Source: an uncultured Clostridia bacterium
GTDB lineage: Bacteria > Bacillota > Clostridia > TANB77 > CAG-465
Assembly (NCBI GenBank): GCA_934149365.1
Contig: CAKPEI010000001.1
Coordinates: forward strand, 186,001-250,000
DNA: 64,000 bases
Reading direction: 5' to 3'
This document shows positions 44,712-54,258 of this stretch, in pieces. The position numbers and the translations under genes are program-made. How positions within the stretch are numbered: position 1 is the first letter of the stretch; the number at the start of each line of letters is the position of its first letter. The notes below the pieces were generated by a model, which did not search any database, had not been told where the DNA came from, and worked only from the letters and a program-made list of their open reading frames with translations.

Positions 44712-45404
44712 GTGTCTATATATGCAATATCCGATTTGCATTTGTCTTTTAATGATGATAGTAAATCAATGGAATTTTTTGGACCTGATTGGAAAGACTA
44801 TGTAAATAGAATTAAAAATAACTGGATAGAAACAGTTAAAGAAGAAGATACCGTGCTAATAGGCGGAGATATTTCATGGGCGAATAATTTAGAAGAGGTA
44901 AAAAAAGATTTTGAATTTATAAACTCATTGCCAGGAAAAAAAATAATGATAAAAGGAAACCATGATTATTATTTTTCTACAATGAAAAAAGTAAAGCGTT
45001 TTTTAAAGGAAAATAATTTTGATACTATATCCGTTCTTTTTAACAATTCGTATGTTGTAGAAGATGTGGCAATTTGTGGAACTAGAGGTTGGGGAAATGT
45101 TGGAGAAGCATACGAAAATGTTGATAGCCATAAAATAGTATTAAGAGAAATATGTAGGCTAAAATTATCTTATGAAAGTTTAAGCAAAGAAGATAGAAAA
45201 AAAGAAATAATAGTACTCACACATTTTCCGCCTTTTTATCATGAATTTAAGGAAGCTTTAAAGGAAATCGGCGCAAAAGTGTGCATATATGGTCATTTAC
45301 ATGGAAATGGTCAGTATATGGTAAAGCAGGGTATAATTGACGGTATTAACTATATTATGGTATCAGGTGATTATACTGGTTTTAAACTTATTAAAATAAA
45401 ATAG
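44712..45404 (+). CDS. Calcineurin-like metallophosphoesterase
   Basis: 230 residues with a GTG start one base after tsaD, whose end supplies GGAGGAA. Metal-binding motifs: DLHLS (about 8-12), GGDISW (about 56), GNHDYY (about 79-84) and GHLHG (about 197-201). It is of a group seen in Clostridia next to housekeeping genes. The substrate is unknown. Confidence 0.88.
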   Translation: MSIYAISDLHLSFNDDSKSMEFFGPDWKDYVNRIKNNWIETVKEEDTVLIGGDISWANNLEEVKKDFEFINSLPGKKIMIKGNHDYYFSTMKKVKRFLKENNFDTISVLFNNSYVVEDVAICGTRGWGNVGEAYENVDSHKIVLREICRLKLSYESLSKEDRKKEIIVLTHFPPFYHEFKEALKEIGAKVCIYGHLHGNGQYMVKQGIIDGINYIMVSGDYTGFKLIKIK

Positions 45405-45417
45405 GAGTAAATAATAT

Positions 45418-46458
45418 ATGAACAGTAATAGAATTGTGTATTGTGATGTATTAAAAATTTTAGCAAGTATAGCAGTAGTCCTTATACATGTTTGTTCAAA
45501 TTGGTGGTATGCTTTGGCTGTAAAAAGTAAAAGTTGGATGGTAATTAATATTTTTGATTCACTTTGCAGGTGGGCAGTTCCAGTATTTTTGATGGTTAGT
45601 GGAATACTTTTACTTAAACCAGAAAAAGATATAACAATAAAAGAAGTGTTTGTTAAATATATTAAAAAAGCAATAGTTTTAATTGCATTTTGGGAAGTTG
45701 TATTTGCTTTTGCTATTCAAATTAATTCGAGTGAACAATTGAACATAACAACTGTTATAAATAGACTTGTTCAAGGACACTATCACTTGTGGTATCTATA
45801 TATGATTATAGGAATATATCTTGTAACACCAATAATTAAACAAATTGTGAATGGTAAAAATGAAAAAGTACTAAGATATTTTTTGGCTTTATGGCTCGTA
45901 TTTCAGATTTTAATTCCAACTATTAATAACATTTTAGATATATATATTAAAGATAATTTATTAAAGGTTATGATTCCAAAATTAGAAATTTCAGTTATAT
46001 CAGGATATGTTGGATACTATGTTTTAGGATATTATTTGAATGAGAAGAAGTTTAGTAAGAAGCAGAGAATTATGTTATACTGTTTGGGATTTGTAAGTTC
46101 GCTTATGACAATATTTTTAACAAAACACTATGAAAAATCACAACTGTTTTATGTGAATTTTTCTGCCACAACATTTTTACAAAGTGTGGCTGTGATTGTT
46201 TTTATTAAGGAAATATGTTTAAAAACAAATATTACAGAGAAACTTAAAAAAAACATTTCTAAAATAGCAAGTTTAACTTTGGGCATATATGTTATACATC
46301 CTGTATTTATAGAAATAATAAAGAGCCTTGAAGTAGAATTATATCCAAAACATATTGTTATGTTGATTTTACCAATTACGGTGGGCGTATATTTTTTTAG
46401 TATGTGTGTTACATATATACTTTCTAAAATACCTATTTTAGGCAAATATATTGTTTAA
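45418..46458 (+). CDS. Acyltransferase family 3 membrane protein
   Basis: 346 residues with about ten membrane segments. The start RIVYCDVLKILASIAVVLIH contains the conserved R and H of the AT3 (OafA/WecH) family, followed by WAVPVFLMVSGILLL. These enzymes O-acetylate surface glycans at the membrane. Preceded by a weak AGGAG. Probably modifies the glycans made by the clusters in this window. Confidence 0.87.
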   Translation: MNSNRIVYCDVLKILASIAVVLIHVCSNWWYALAVKSKSWMVINIFDSLCRWAVPVFLMVSGILLLKPEKDITIKEVFVKYIKKAIVLIAFWEVVFAFAIQINSSEQLNITTVINRLVQGHYHLWYLYMIIGIYLVTPIIKQIVNGKNEKVLRYFLALWLVFQILIPTINNILDIYIKDNLLKVMIPKLEISVISGYVGYYVLGYYLNEKKFSKKQRIMLYCLGFVSSLMTIFLTKHYEKSQLFYVNFSATTFLQSVAVIVFIKEICLKTNITEKLKKNISKIASLTLGIYVIHPVFIEIIKSLEVELYPKHIVMLILPITVGVYFFSMCVTYILSKIPILGKYIV

Positions 46459-46461
46459 ACA

Positions 46462-46491
46462 TTGAAAAGCAAATAAATGGTGTGATATAAT
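46462..46491 (+). promoter_or_regulatory. Promoter of UDP-sugar dehydrogenase gene
   Basis: TTGAAA, an 18-base spacer and TATAAT with an extended TG motif, 55 bases before ATG 46546. Confidence 0.65.
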
Positions 46492-46545
46492 GTTGCAATA
46501 AAAAAGGTAGGTTTAATATAAGTTTATTAAGTGGAGGTAATAACT

Positions 46546-47850
46546 ATGAAAATTTTAGTTGCAGGAACAGGATATGTTGGACTAGTTACAGCTGTTTGCT
46601 TAGCTGAAAAAGGACATGATGTGACATGTTTTGATGTTGTGGAAGAAAAAATAAATATGCTTAAAAATGGAATTTCTCCTATTTATGAAATAGGTTTAGA
46701 AGAGCTTATGGAAAAGAATAAAGATAAAATAACTTATACTACTTCAAAAGAAGAAGCATATAAGGATCCTGAAGTTATATTTATTGGTGTAGGAACACCT
46801 GAAAAACCAGATGGATCAGCAAATCTTGATTACGTTTATTCTGTTGCAGATGATATTGCAGAATACGTAAACCATGATTGTTTGGTAGTTATAAAATCAA
46901 CAGTCCCTATAGGAACTAACCCTAAAGTTGAACAGTACTTACTTAAAAAAATGGAAGACAAAAACATAAGAATTGAAACTGCTTCAAACCCTGAATTTTT
47001 AGCACAGGGAACTGCAGTTGAAGATACATTAAATGCTCAGAGAATTGTTATAGGTACACATTCTAGTTGGGCTGAAGAATTATTAAGAGAAATATATAAA
47101 GATTTTAATAATTCAGTTCTTGTATCTACTAATATTTCAAGTGCAGAAATGATAAAGTATGCTTCAAACGATTTCTTGGCTTTAAAAATTTCATATATAA
47201 ATGAGATTGCAAACTTGTGTGAAACTTTAGGTGCTGATGTAGAAGATGTGGCTTATGGAATGGGACTTGATAAAAGAATAGGTAACAAATTCTTGAAAGC
47301 AGGAATAGGTTACGGTGGTTCTTGTTTTCCCAAAGATACTAAGGCACTTCATTGGCTTGCAAATGTAAATGGTATTGAGTTAAAAACAGTAAAAGCTGCA
47401 ATTGAAGTGAATGAGAACCAAAAGTTAAAACTTATGAAAAGACTTTTGGAATATCATCCTAAACTTGACGGATTAAATGTAGCCGTTTTAGGACTTGCTT
47501 TTAAACCTGGTACTGATGATTTAAGAGAAGCACCTTCAATACCTAATATTGAATATCTGCTTAATTCAAACGCAAAAATAAAGGCGTGGGATACGGTGGC
47601 TGCAAACAATTTTGCAAAACGTTTTCCTGAAATCTCATACTGCGACACTATAGATGAAACCATAAAAGATGCAGATGTGTGTATTATATTTACTGAATGG
47701 AAAGAAATAAAAGAATATGATATAAACAAATATGTTGAACTTATGAAAGAGCCTTTAATCTTAGATGGTAGAAATTGCTATGAGTTAAAGGATGTTGAAG
47801 GTAAGGGAATAACGTACGAATCAATAGGAAGAAAAAAAGTTACAAAGTAA
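46546..47850 (+). CDS. ugd: UDP-glucose 6-dehydrogenase
   Basis: 434 residues from ATG 46546 after GTGGAGG. The NAD loop AGTGYVGLVTAVCLAEKGHD begins the chain; ASNPEFLAQGTAVEDT (about 149-164) and the catalytic cysteine in GYGGSCFPKDTKAL (about 255-268) are characteristic. It oxidises UDP-glucose to UDP-glucuronate, a glycan precursor. The UDP-ManNAc dehydrogenase group is a less likely alternative. It sits alone between its own promoter and terminator. Confidence 0.9.
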   Translation: MKILVAGTGYVGLVTAVCLAEKGHDVTCFDVVEEKINMLKNGISPIYEIGLEELMEKNKDKITYTTSKEEAYKDPEVIFIGVGTPEKPDGSANLDYVYSVADDIAEYVNHDCLVVIKSTVPIGTNPKVEQYLLKKMEDKNIRIETASNPEFLAQGTAVEDTLNAQRIVIGTHSSWAEELLREIYKDFNNSVLVSTNISSAEMIKYASNDFLALKISYINEIANLCETLGADVEDVAYGMGLDKRIGNKFLKAGIGYGGSCFPKDTKALHWLANVNGIELKTVKAAIEVNENQKLKLMKRLLEYHPKLDGLNVAVLGLAFKPGTDDLREAPSIPNIEYLLNSNAKIKAWDTVAANNFAKRFPEISYCDTIDETIKDADVCIIFTEWKEIKEYDINKYVELMKEPLILDGRNCYELKDVEGKGITYESIGRKKVTK

Positions 47851-47865
47851 TAGAATGATTTAAAG

Positions 47866-47894
47866 AAGCTGGTATTAGTGTACTGGCTTTTTTC
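47866..47894 (+). terminator. Terminator after ugd
   Basis: AAGCTGGTA pairs with TACTGGCTT (two wobbles), then a T run. Confidence 0.7.
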
Positions 47895-47923
47895 TTGTAA
47901 TAGGAAAAAACATGTGGTATTAT
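47895..47923 (+). promoter_or_regulatory. Promoter of the YkuE-like gene
   Basis: TTGTAA, 17 bases and TATTAT with extended TG, 33 bases before ATG 47956. Confidence 0.6.
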
Positions 47924-47955
47924 ATTAGTACAAAATTTTATAGGAGATATTGTAA

Positions 47956-48816
47956 ATGATAATCTTGATTATAACATTGATTATCTTAGTGGCTTTTTCT
48001 ACTTTTGCTTTAATTTCACATTTTAGGTTAGATATAACTAATTATATTATAAAGAACGCTAAGATTACAAGAGATTTTAAAATAGTACAGCTTTCTGATT
48101 TGCACAGTAGAGAATTTAGGAATGATAATAAAAAGATAATAGATTATATAGAAAAAGAAAAACCTGACATTATAGTTATGACTGGAGATATGATAAATGC
48201 TAAAAATGGTGATATAGCATATCTTGAAAAGTTTATTAATAGTTTAAAAGAAATTTGTAAAATATATTATGTTATGGGAAATAGGGAGTTTAGATATAAC
48301 GAAGATGAGTTTAATAAATTAATTAGTATGCTAGAAGAAAATAGTGTTAAAGTCTTAAATAATAGCAGTGATACTATTAAAATAGCTGGAAGTGAAATTA
48401 ACATATATGGACTGAATTACAATAACAGAAATATTGAAAAATATTATGAATTTAGGCGTGGAAGTATGTATAACAAAAAATATGAAATTAAAAATAAACT
48501 TGAAGATGTTTTTTCCATAATAGATAAAGACAAGTATAATATATTACTTACGCATTCTCCAAATGCTTTTAAAAAGTATGCTTCTTTTGGCTTTGATTTG
48601 ATTATATCTGGGCACATTCATGGAGGAGTCATAAGGCTTCCGTTTGCTGGTGGTCTGCTTTCACCAAATGCAACATTTTTCCCTAAATATGATGCGGGTT
48701 TGTTTTTTGAAGAAGGAAGCGTAATGTGCGTAAGCAGAGGAATGGGCTATGGGAGTTTACCATTTAGAATATTAAATAACCCAGAAATAGTAGTTATAAA
48801 TCTTAAGCATAGTTAG
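47956..48816 (+). CDS. Membrane-anchored metallophosphoesterase (YkuE-like)
   Basis: 286 residues. An N-terminal membrane anchor (about 1-22) precedes the phosphoesterase domain: QLSDLHSREF (about 47), TGDMIN (about 79), MGNREF (about 112), LLTHSPNAF and SGHIHGG (about 218-224). The HGG pair and the anchor place it in the YkuE/LpxH-like group acting near the membrane. The substrate is unknown. Confidence 0.87.
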   Translation: MIILIITLIILVAFSTFALISHFRLDITNYIIKNAKITRDFKIVQLSDLHSREFRNDNKKIIDYIEKEKPDIIVMTGDMINAKNGDIAYLEKFINSLKEICKIYYVMGNREFRYNEDEFNKLISMLEENSVKVLNNSSDTIKIAGSEINIYGLNYNNRNIEKYYEFRRGSMYNKKYEIKNKLEDVFSIIDKDKYNILLTHSPNAFKKYASFGFDLIISGHIHGGVIRLPFAGGLLSPNATFFPKYDAGLFFEEGSVMCVSRGMGYGSLPFRILNNPEIVVINLKHS

Positions 48817-48818
48817 AT

Positions 48819-48847
48819 TGCATAGAATGAATAAATGTGGTATAATT
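48819..48847 (+). promoter_or_regulatory. Promoter of the sugar nucleotidyltransferase gene
   Basis: TTGCAT, a 17-base spacer and TATAAT, 30 bases before ATG 48877. It overlaps the end of the 5' gap only. Confidence 0.7.
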
Positions 48848-48876
48848 AGCTCAAAATTATGTAGAGGAGTGATTAA

Positions 48877-49623
48877 ATGAAGTGTATTTTACTTTGCGCA
48901 GGATATGCGACAAGACTTTTTCCACTAACTGAGAATTTCCCAAAGGTTTTACTTGATATAGGAGGAAGACCATTACTTGATTATATTTTAGATGAGGTTA
49001 ACACAATTGAAGAAGTGGATGAAATATATGCAATTACAAACAATAAATATGCAAGACACTTAGAAGATTGGAAAAGCACAAAAAACAATGCTAAACCTAT
49101 TACAGTAATTAACGATGGTACAAATTCAAATGACGATAGATTAGGTGCCATAGGTGATATAAAATATGTTATTGATAAAATGGAACTAGATGATGACTTG
49201 CTTATTATAGCTGGAGATAACTTGTTTACATTTAAATTGAAAGATGCAATAGATTATAGCAAAGAAAAAGATGCACCAGTTGTGTGTGTAAAATCAATAG
49301 ATGACATTAACCTTTTAAGAAGAGTTGGTGTAGCAGAAACAGATGAAGAAAATAGAATTATAGGGTTTGAAGAAAAGCCAGAAAATCCTAGAAGTACACT
49401 ATGTACATATGCAGAATATATTTATCCAAGAAGCGTTGTAAAACTTTTTGATAAATATATAGAAGAAGGAAATCCTATTGATGCACCAGGTAATTTTGTG
49501 GCGTGGCTATATAAACAAACAGATACATATGCATTTGTTTTTGATGGCGAATGCTATGATGTAGGAACACATGAAAGCTTGAAAGAAGTAAGTGAACTAT
49601 ATAGAGAAAAAAATAGCAAATAA
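48877..49623 (+). CDS. Sugar-1-phosphate nucleotidyltransferase
   Basis: 248 residues after GAGGAG. LCAGYATRLFPLTENFPKVL is the nucleotide-binding start, and LIIAGDNLFTFKL holds the metal Asp (about 110). ETDEENRIIGFEEKP is also typical. It is most like short RmlA-type or LicC-like enzymes; which NTP and sugar are used cannot be read from the sequence. Confidence 0.85.
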   Translation: MKCILLCAGYATRLFPLTENFPKVLLDIGGRPLLDYILDEVNTIEEVDEIYAITNNKYARHLEDWKSTKNNAKPITVINDGTNSNDDRLGAIGDIKYVIDKMELDDDLLIIAGDNLFTFKLKDAIDYSKEKDAPVVCVKSIDDINLLRRVGVAETDEENRIIGFEEKPENPRSTLCTYAEYIYPRSVVKLFDKYIEEGNPIDAPGNFVAWLYKQTDTYAFVFDGECYDVGTHESLKEVSELYREKNSK

Positions 49624-49650
49624 AGTATATAAAAGAAGTTGGAGATAAAG

Positions 49651-50919
49651 ATGAATAGAAGTAGAATTATTCGTAGTATTATAGTTGTTATATTCACGGC
49701 TTGCTTAGTTTGCGTACTTGGAATTTGTGTAAAAAATATGTTGGAAGTAGCTAGTACATTTAGCATAAAGTATAAATTAATATACTTACTGATGTTACTT
49801 TTAGGAATATTCTTTTACGCATTATTAAAGAAAAAATTAAACAGTGTTAACTGTAAAAAAAGTGTAGAGTATAGTTATAGGTATATCTATCTTGTAATGT
49901 TAGTCTTAATTACTAGGTTTTTAGCAGTATTGCTATATAAAGAAACAAGCAGTACAGAGCTTATTAAACCTTCAGTAGAAATAGGACTTGGCTCATATTT
50001 GGTGTTTGCTTTAGGTAAGCTTACATTATATCCACTTTATTCGGTAATAATAATAAATACCATAATAACATTTATATGTGCGTTTTGCATAAAGAGAATG
50101 GTGTTTAACATTACTACAAACGAAATGCTTAGTGCAATAGCCGCTATTGGATATATTTTTATACCACAAGCAATAGTAAACACTACTAATTATTGCAAAG
50201 AGAATTTTAATACGTTATTTATGCTTTTTGGAACATATATGTTGCTTAAAATTATTGATGAGGTAAAACAACATAAGCTAAAAAACAATAAATATTTAAA
50301 ACTTACTGCTGCTATGGGAATATTTATAATGCTTGATATTCTATTTGGAGGAAGGTTTGAATATTGGATTGTGATATTGTTTGTTTCACTTGTTATCTCA
50401 AATAATGTTGGCTATGTAAGAGTTAACAACAAAAGAGAATTTGTAGAAAAGTTTAGTAATGTTCATACAAGAAAATTGATGTATAAAATGGAAGTTATAA
50501 CGGTAAACAAACTTATATTAGTTTTCGTAATAATACTTGGGTTTGCAGCTATTGGTGTGCTTACTTGTCAATTTGCATTTAAACAAGATGTGTTTGAAAT
50601 ATATAGGAAATTTGATTTAGGCTTAATGATTGACGGAATTAAAGGGGCAATAAAGCATGCAAAAAATTATTATATAGTTACAATCGGGTTAATAATATTA
50701 CTTGAAGTATTAGGAGTGATATTAAGAAGGAAAAAGGATACTAAAACTACACTTATAAAACTATGCACTATAATGATTTTAATTATGACATCTTTATCCA
50801 ACAATACTTATTCTGCAAGTATAATGGATGCATTTTTAGTATTATGTCTAATACTAAATGTAGGTAATATTTATTACAATAGAGATGAAAAAATAAAACT
50901 TTTAAAAGCACAAAATTAA
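49651..50919 (+). CDS. Multi-pass membrane protein of unknown function
   Basis: 422 residues from ATG 49651 after TTGGAGAT. About nine membrane segments; early loop LLYKETSSTELIKPSVEIG and INTIITFICAFCIKRM recall GT-C/PMT-like fold proteins, but no conserved catalytic motif is clear. It lies 27 bases after the nucleotidyltransferase and 14 before dnaG, so it is probably part of the same transcription unit. The function is unknown. Confidence 0.5.
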   Translation: MNRSRIIRSIIVVIFTACLVCVLGICVKNMLEVASTFSIKYKLIYLLMLLLGIFFYALLKKKLNSVNCKKSVEYSYRYIYLVMLVLITRFLAVLLYKETSSTELIKPSVEIGLGSYLVFALGKLTLYPLYSVIIINTIITFICAFCIKRMVFNITTNEMLSAIAAIGYIFIPQAIVNTTNYCKENFNTLFMLFGTYMLLKIIDEVKQHKLKNNKYLKLTAAMGIFIMLDILFGGRFEYWIVILFVSLVISNNVGYVRVNNKREFVEKFSNVHTRKLMYKMEVITVNKLILVFVIILGFAAIGVLTCQFAFKQDVFEIYRKFDLGLMIDGIKGAIKHAKNYYIVTIGLIILLEVLGVILRRKKDTKTTLIKLCTIMILIMTSLSNNTYSASIMDAFLVLCLILNVGNIYYNRDEKIKLLKAQN

Positions 50920-50933
50920 AGGAGGAAATACAT

Positions 50934-52733
50934 ATGGCTTATTATACAGAAGATGCAATAGAAGAAGTGATATCAAATACTGATATTGTGGATTTAATAG
51001 GTCAATATGTACCTCTAAAAAGAAGGGGCGCAAATTATATTGGTTTGTGCCCTTTCCATCGTGAAAAAACACCTTCTTTTACTGTAGCACCGGACAAGCA
51101 GATATTTAAATGTTTTGGATGCTCAGAAGGTGGAACTGCAATACAATTTATAAAGAAAATAGAAAATTTGGATTTTAAAGAAGCTCTGGAGTTTTTAGCT
51201 GATAAAAATAATATAGATTTAACTAGATTTGATGTTGGAGGAAAATCTTCTAATCCTCAAGATAAAGATATGAAAGAAAGAATATTCAGTTTAAACAAAG
51301 TAGCAGCTAAATATTTTTATGAAGCTCTTGTAGAGAATGTTAAAGAAGAAAATAGTGTACTTAAGGCTTATTTGCAAAAAAGGATGTTAAAACAAGATGT
51401 AGTTATAAGGTTTGGACTAGGATTTGGAAGTAAAAAAGAAGAAGGAATATATAACTATTTACTAAAAGAAGGCTTCACTAAAGAGGAAATTATAAAATCA
51501 GGAATAGTTAATTTAACGGCTAAAGGAAATATATATGAGAGTTTTGCAGGTAGACTTATTTTCCCAATATTTGATACTAGAGACAGAGTTATAGGTTTTG
51601 GGGGAAGAGTTTTAGATAATTCTCTTCCTAAATACGTTAACTCACCGGAAAACATTGTTTATCATAAGGGAAGAAATCTATATGGAATGAACGTTGCTAA
51701 AAAAGAAAAACTAGACTCTGTTATAATTGTTGAAGGTTACATGGATACAGTAGCGCTTCATAAAAGTGGAATTAATAATGCGGTAGCAAGTTTAGGTACA
51801 GCACTTACAGAAGGACAAGCTAAACTCATTAAAAAATATACAGATACGGTAGTTATAGCTTATGATCAGGATGGAGCAGGAAGAGCAGCTACGCTAAGAG
51901 CAATTGATATATTATATAATGTGGGACTTAAGGTTAAGGTACTTATGCTAGATCATGATGATGTAAAAGACCCAGATGAATATATAAATAAATATGGTGA
52001 GGTTAGATTTAGAGAATGTGTAAAGGCTAGTCTTAATCATATTGAATATAAAATAAAAACGTTAGAAAAAAATTTGGATTTGAACAATATGGATGCTAAA
52101 ATTGAATTTTTGAATAAAGTAGCAAATATTTTATCTGGTGTTGCAAATAATATTGAAAGAGATATTTATATAGATGAAATAGTTAAGAAGTATAAAATAT
52201 CTAAAGGTGCATTGGTTTCAGAAATTTCTAAAAATTTGAAAATGACAACAGATGAAAATATTATGCCAAGTGTGGATATGAGCTATTTGGTAAATAAAAG
52301 AGAAAGTGGTATAAACAAAAGAAGAAAACAAGAAATGTATATAATTTCTGTACTTCTTTCTAAAGACAGAAAATATATAAATGAAATAAAGAATTTGGTA
52401 AATTCTTCGGATTTTGAAGATGATGACTTAAGAGAACTTTTTGAATATGTGGTAAATTTAGATGAAAAAGAAGACATAGCAAAGTGCAACGTACTAAAAT
52501 ATTTAACAGATGATGATAAAATAAAACTTGTTACAGAGATATTGTGTATAAATATATTGGATAGGGCTAAATTTATTCAAGATTTGAAGGTGGATTTGAA
52601 AAAATACAGATATGAAAAAAGGAGAACTCAAATATTAAAAAGATTATCCGAAAAAGATGTTTCAAAAGATGAAAGAGATATGCTATCTATTGAACTTAGT
52701 CAAATTATAATAAATAAAGGGAAATTAAAATAA
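50934..52733 (+). CDS. dnaG: DNA primase
   Basis: 599 residues, usual size. The zinc-binding domain has CPFH (about 39-42) and C-x2-C at CFGC (about 59-62). The TOPRIM core has VEGYMDTVAL (about 264-273) and AYDQDGAGRAA, with the metal acids. A C-terminal helicase-interaction domain follows. It makes RNA primers for replication. It precedes rpoD, the classic macromolecular-synthesis pairing, though here rpoD has its own promoter. Confidence 0.95.
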   Translation: MAYYTEDAIEEVISNTDIVDLIGQYVPLKRRGANYIGLCPFHREKTPSFTVAPDKQIFKCFGCSEGGTAIQFIKKIENLDFKEALEFLADKNNIDLTRFDVGGKSSNPQDKDMKERIFSLNKVAAKYFYEALVENVKEENSVLKAYLQKRMLKQDVVIRFGLGFGSKKEEGIYNYLLKEGFTKEEIIKSGIVNLTAKGNIYESFAGRLIFPIFDTRDRVIGFGGRVLDNSLPKYVNSPENIVYHKGRNLYGMNVAKKEKLDSVIIVEGYMDTVALHKSGINNAVASLGTALTEGQAKLIKKYTDTVVIAYDQDGAGRAATLRAIDILYNVGLKVKVLMLDHDDVKDPDEYINKYGEVRFRECVKASLNHIEYKIKTLEKNLDLNNMDAKIEFLNKVANILSGVANNIERDIYIDEIVKKYKISKGALVSEISKNLKMTTDENIMPSVDMSYLVNKRESGINKRRKQEMYIISVLLSKDRKYINEIKNLVNSSDFEDDDLRELFEYVVNLDEKEDIAKCNVLKYLTDDDKIKLVTEILCINILDRAKFIQDLKVDLKKYRYEKRRTQILKRLSEKDVSKDERDMLSIELSQIIINKGKLK

Positions 52734-52747
52734 AAACGGTTGTTTTA

Positions 52748-52776
52748 TTGTATTTTTTGGCTAAATAGTGTATATT
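52748..52776 (+). promoter_or_regulatory. Promoter of rpoD
   Basis: TTGTAT, a 17-base spacer and TATATT, 30 bases before ATG 52807. Confidence 0.6.
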
Positions 52777-52806
52777 AATATATGTATGTAATTGGAGTGT
52801 GAAAAA

Positions 52807-54243
52807 ATGGGAAAAAAGAAAAATGAAGAAAACATAACTGAAATAGAAAAGGATGAAAAAATAGATAAAAAGGGCAGTGAAAAGAAAGTAAAAACAGAAG
52901 AAAAAGAAGTAAAAAGTAAAGAGAAAAAAGTTGCTACTTCAAAAGGTAAAAAAGTAGAAGAAAAAGCAGAAGTAAAAAAAGAAGACGTAAAACCAGAAGT
53001 TAAGGAAGAGCCTAAATCAAACAAAGAAACAGATGAATTTGTAGCTTTAATGAAAGAAAACAATTTATATACATATAAAGATGTTGTGAATTTCTTGGAT
53101 AAAAACAAATTAGAACCAGCACAAGTTGCAAAGTTATATGAGAAACTTAATGAAGCTGGAATTAAAATGATAGAAGAAGATATTAAACCAGGAGCTCTTG
53201 GTGATAGTCCAGAACCTGACGATAAGATTGAACCTCTTGAAGATAATGATAATCAAAAAGAGGCTATGGTAGATAAACTTACTGTAGGTGATGGTGCAGG
53301 GTCAATAGCTGAACTTGAAATAGAACCAAATTTAGAGGATATAAGTGAAATAGAAAAAGACATATTATTAGAAGATATAAATGACATCTCGTTTACTGAA
53401 ACTTTAAATGTTGATGACCCAGTTAGAATGTTTTTAAAAGAAATTGGTAAAATTCCTTTGCTATCATTGGAAGAAGAAACAGAACTTGCATACAAAATGG
53501 TAAATGGTGACAAAGAAGCCAAAAAAATACTAGTAGAGTCTAATTTAAGGCTTGTTGTAAGTATTGCTAAAAGATATATTGGCAGAGGAATGCACTTTCT
53601 AGATTTAATACAAGAAGGTAACCTTGGACTTATAAAAGCGGTAGATAAATTTGATCCGTCTAAAGGATACAAGTTTAGTACCTATGCAACTTGGTGGATA
53701 AGACAAGCGATAACAAGATCAATAGCAGATCAAGCAAGAACAATAAGAATACCAGTTCACATGGTTGAAACAATAAATAGACTTATAAGGACTTCTAGAC
53801 ATTTACTTCAAGTAATGGGAAGAGAACCAACACCAGAAGAAATAGCAGAAGAAATGGAGATGCCTGTTGAAAAAGTAAGAGAAATACTTAAAATTGCACA
53901 GGAGCCTATATCTCTTGAGACACCAGTAGGCGAAGAAGATGATAGTAATATAGGAAACTTTATTCCAGATGATGATGCTCCATCTCCATCTGACCAAGCG
54001 GCAGATGTACTTTTAAGAGAGCAAATTGAAGATGTAATGGAAACATTAACTCCAAGAGAAGCAAAAGTTCTTAGACTTAGATTTGGATTAGAAGATGGAA
54101 GAACCAGAACTTTAGAAGAAGTAGGAAAAGAGTTTATGGTTACTCGTGAGAGAATAAGACAGATTGAAGCTAAAGCTTTAAGGAAATTAAGACATCCTAG
54201 CAGAAGTAAAAGATTAAAAGATTTTATGAGTACTGATAAATAA
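52807..54243 (+). CDS. rpoD: Primary sigma factor (sigma-70, SigA)
   Basis: 478 residues from ATG 52807 (GGAG nine bases upstream; a TTG at 52792 overlaps the ribosome site). A Lys/Glu-rich N-terminal tail (about 1-70) precedes a region 1.1-like domain (KENNLYTYKDVVNFLDKN). Regions 1.2 to 4.2 follow: DPVRMFLKEIGKIPLL, KFSTYATWWIRQAITR (2.3-2.4) and VTRERIRQIEAKALRKLR (4.2). It recognises the TTGACA/TATAAT promoters seen across this window. The charged tail is longer than in Bacillus SigA (about 371 residues). Confidence 0.95.
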   Translation: MGKKKNEENITEIEKDEKIDKKGSEKKVKTEEKEVKSKEKKVATSKGKKVEEKAEVKKEDVKPEVKEEPKSNKETDEFVALMKENNLYTYKDVVNFLDKNKLEPAQVAKLYEKLNEAGIKMIEEDIKPGALGDSPEPDDKIEPLEDNDNQKEAMVDKLTVGDGAGSIAELEIEPNLEDISEIEKDILLEDINDISFTETLNVDDPVRMFLKEIGKIPLLSLEEETELAYKMVNGDKEAKKILVESNLRLVVSIAKRYIGRGMHFLDLIQEGNLGLIKAVDKFDPSKGYKFSTYATWWIRQAITRSIADQARTIRIPVHMVETINRLIRTSRHLLQVMGREPTPEEIAEEMEMPVEKVREILKIAQEPISLETPVGEEDDSNIGNFIPDDDAPSPSDQAADVLLREQIEDVMETLTPREAKVLRLRFGLEDGRTRTLEEVGKEFMVTRERIRQIEAKALRKLRHPSRSKRLKDFMSTDK

Positions 54244-54258
54244 AATTTGGGGGATTTT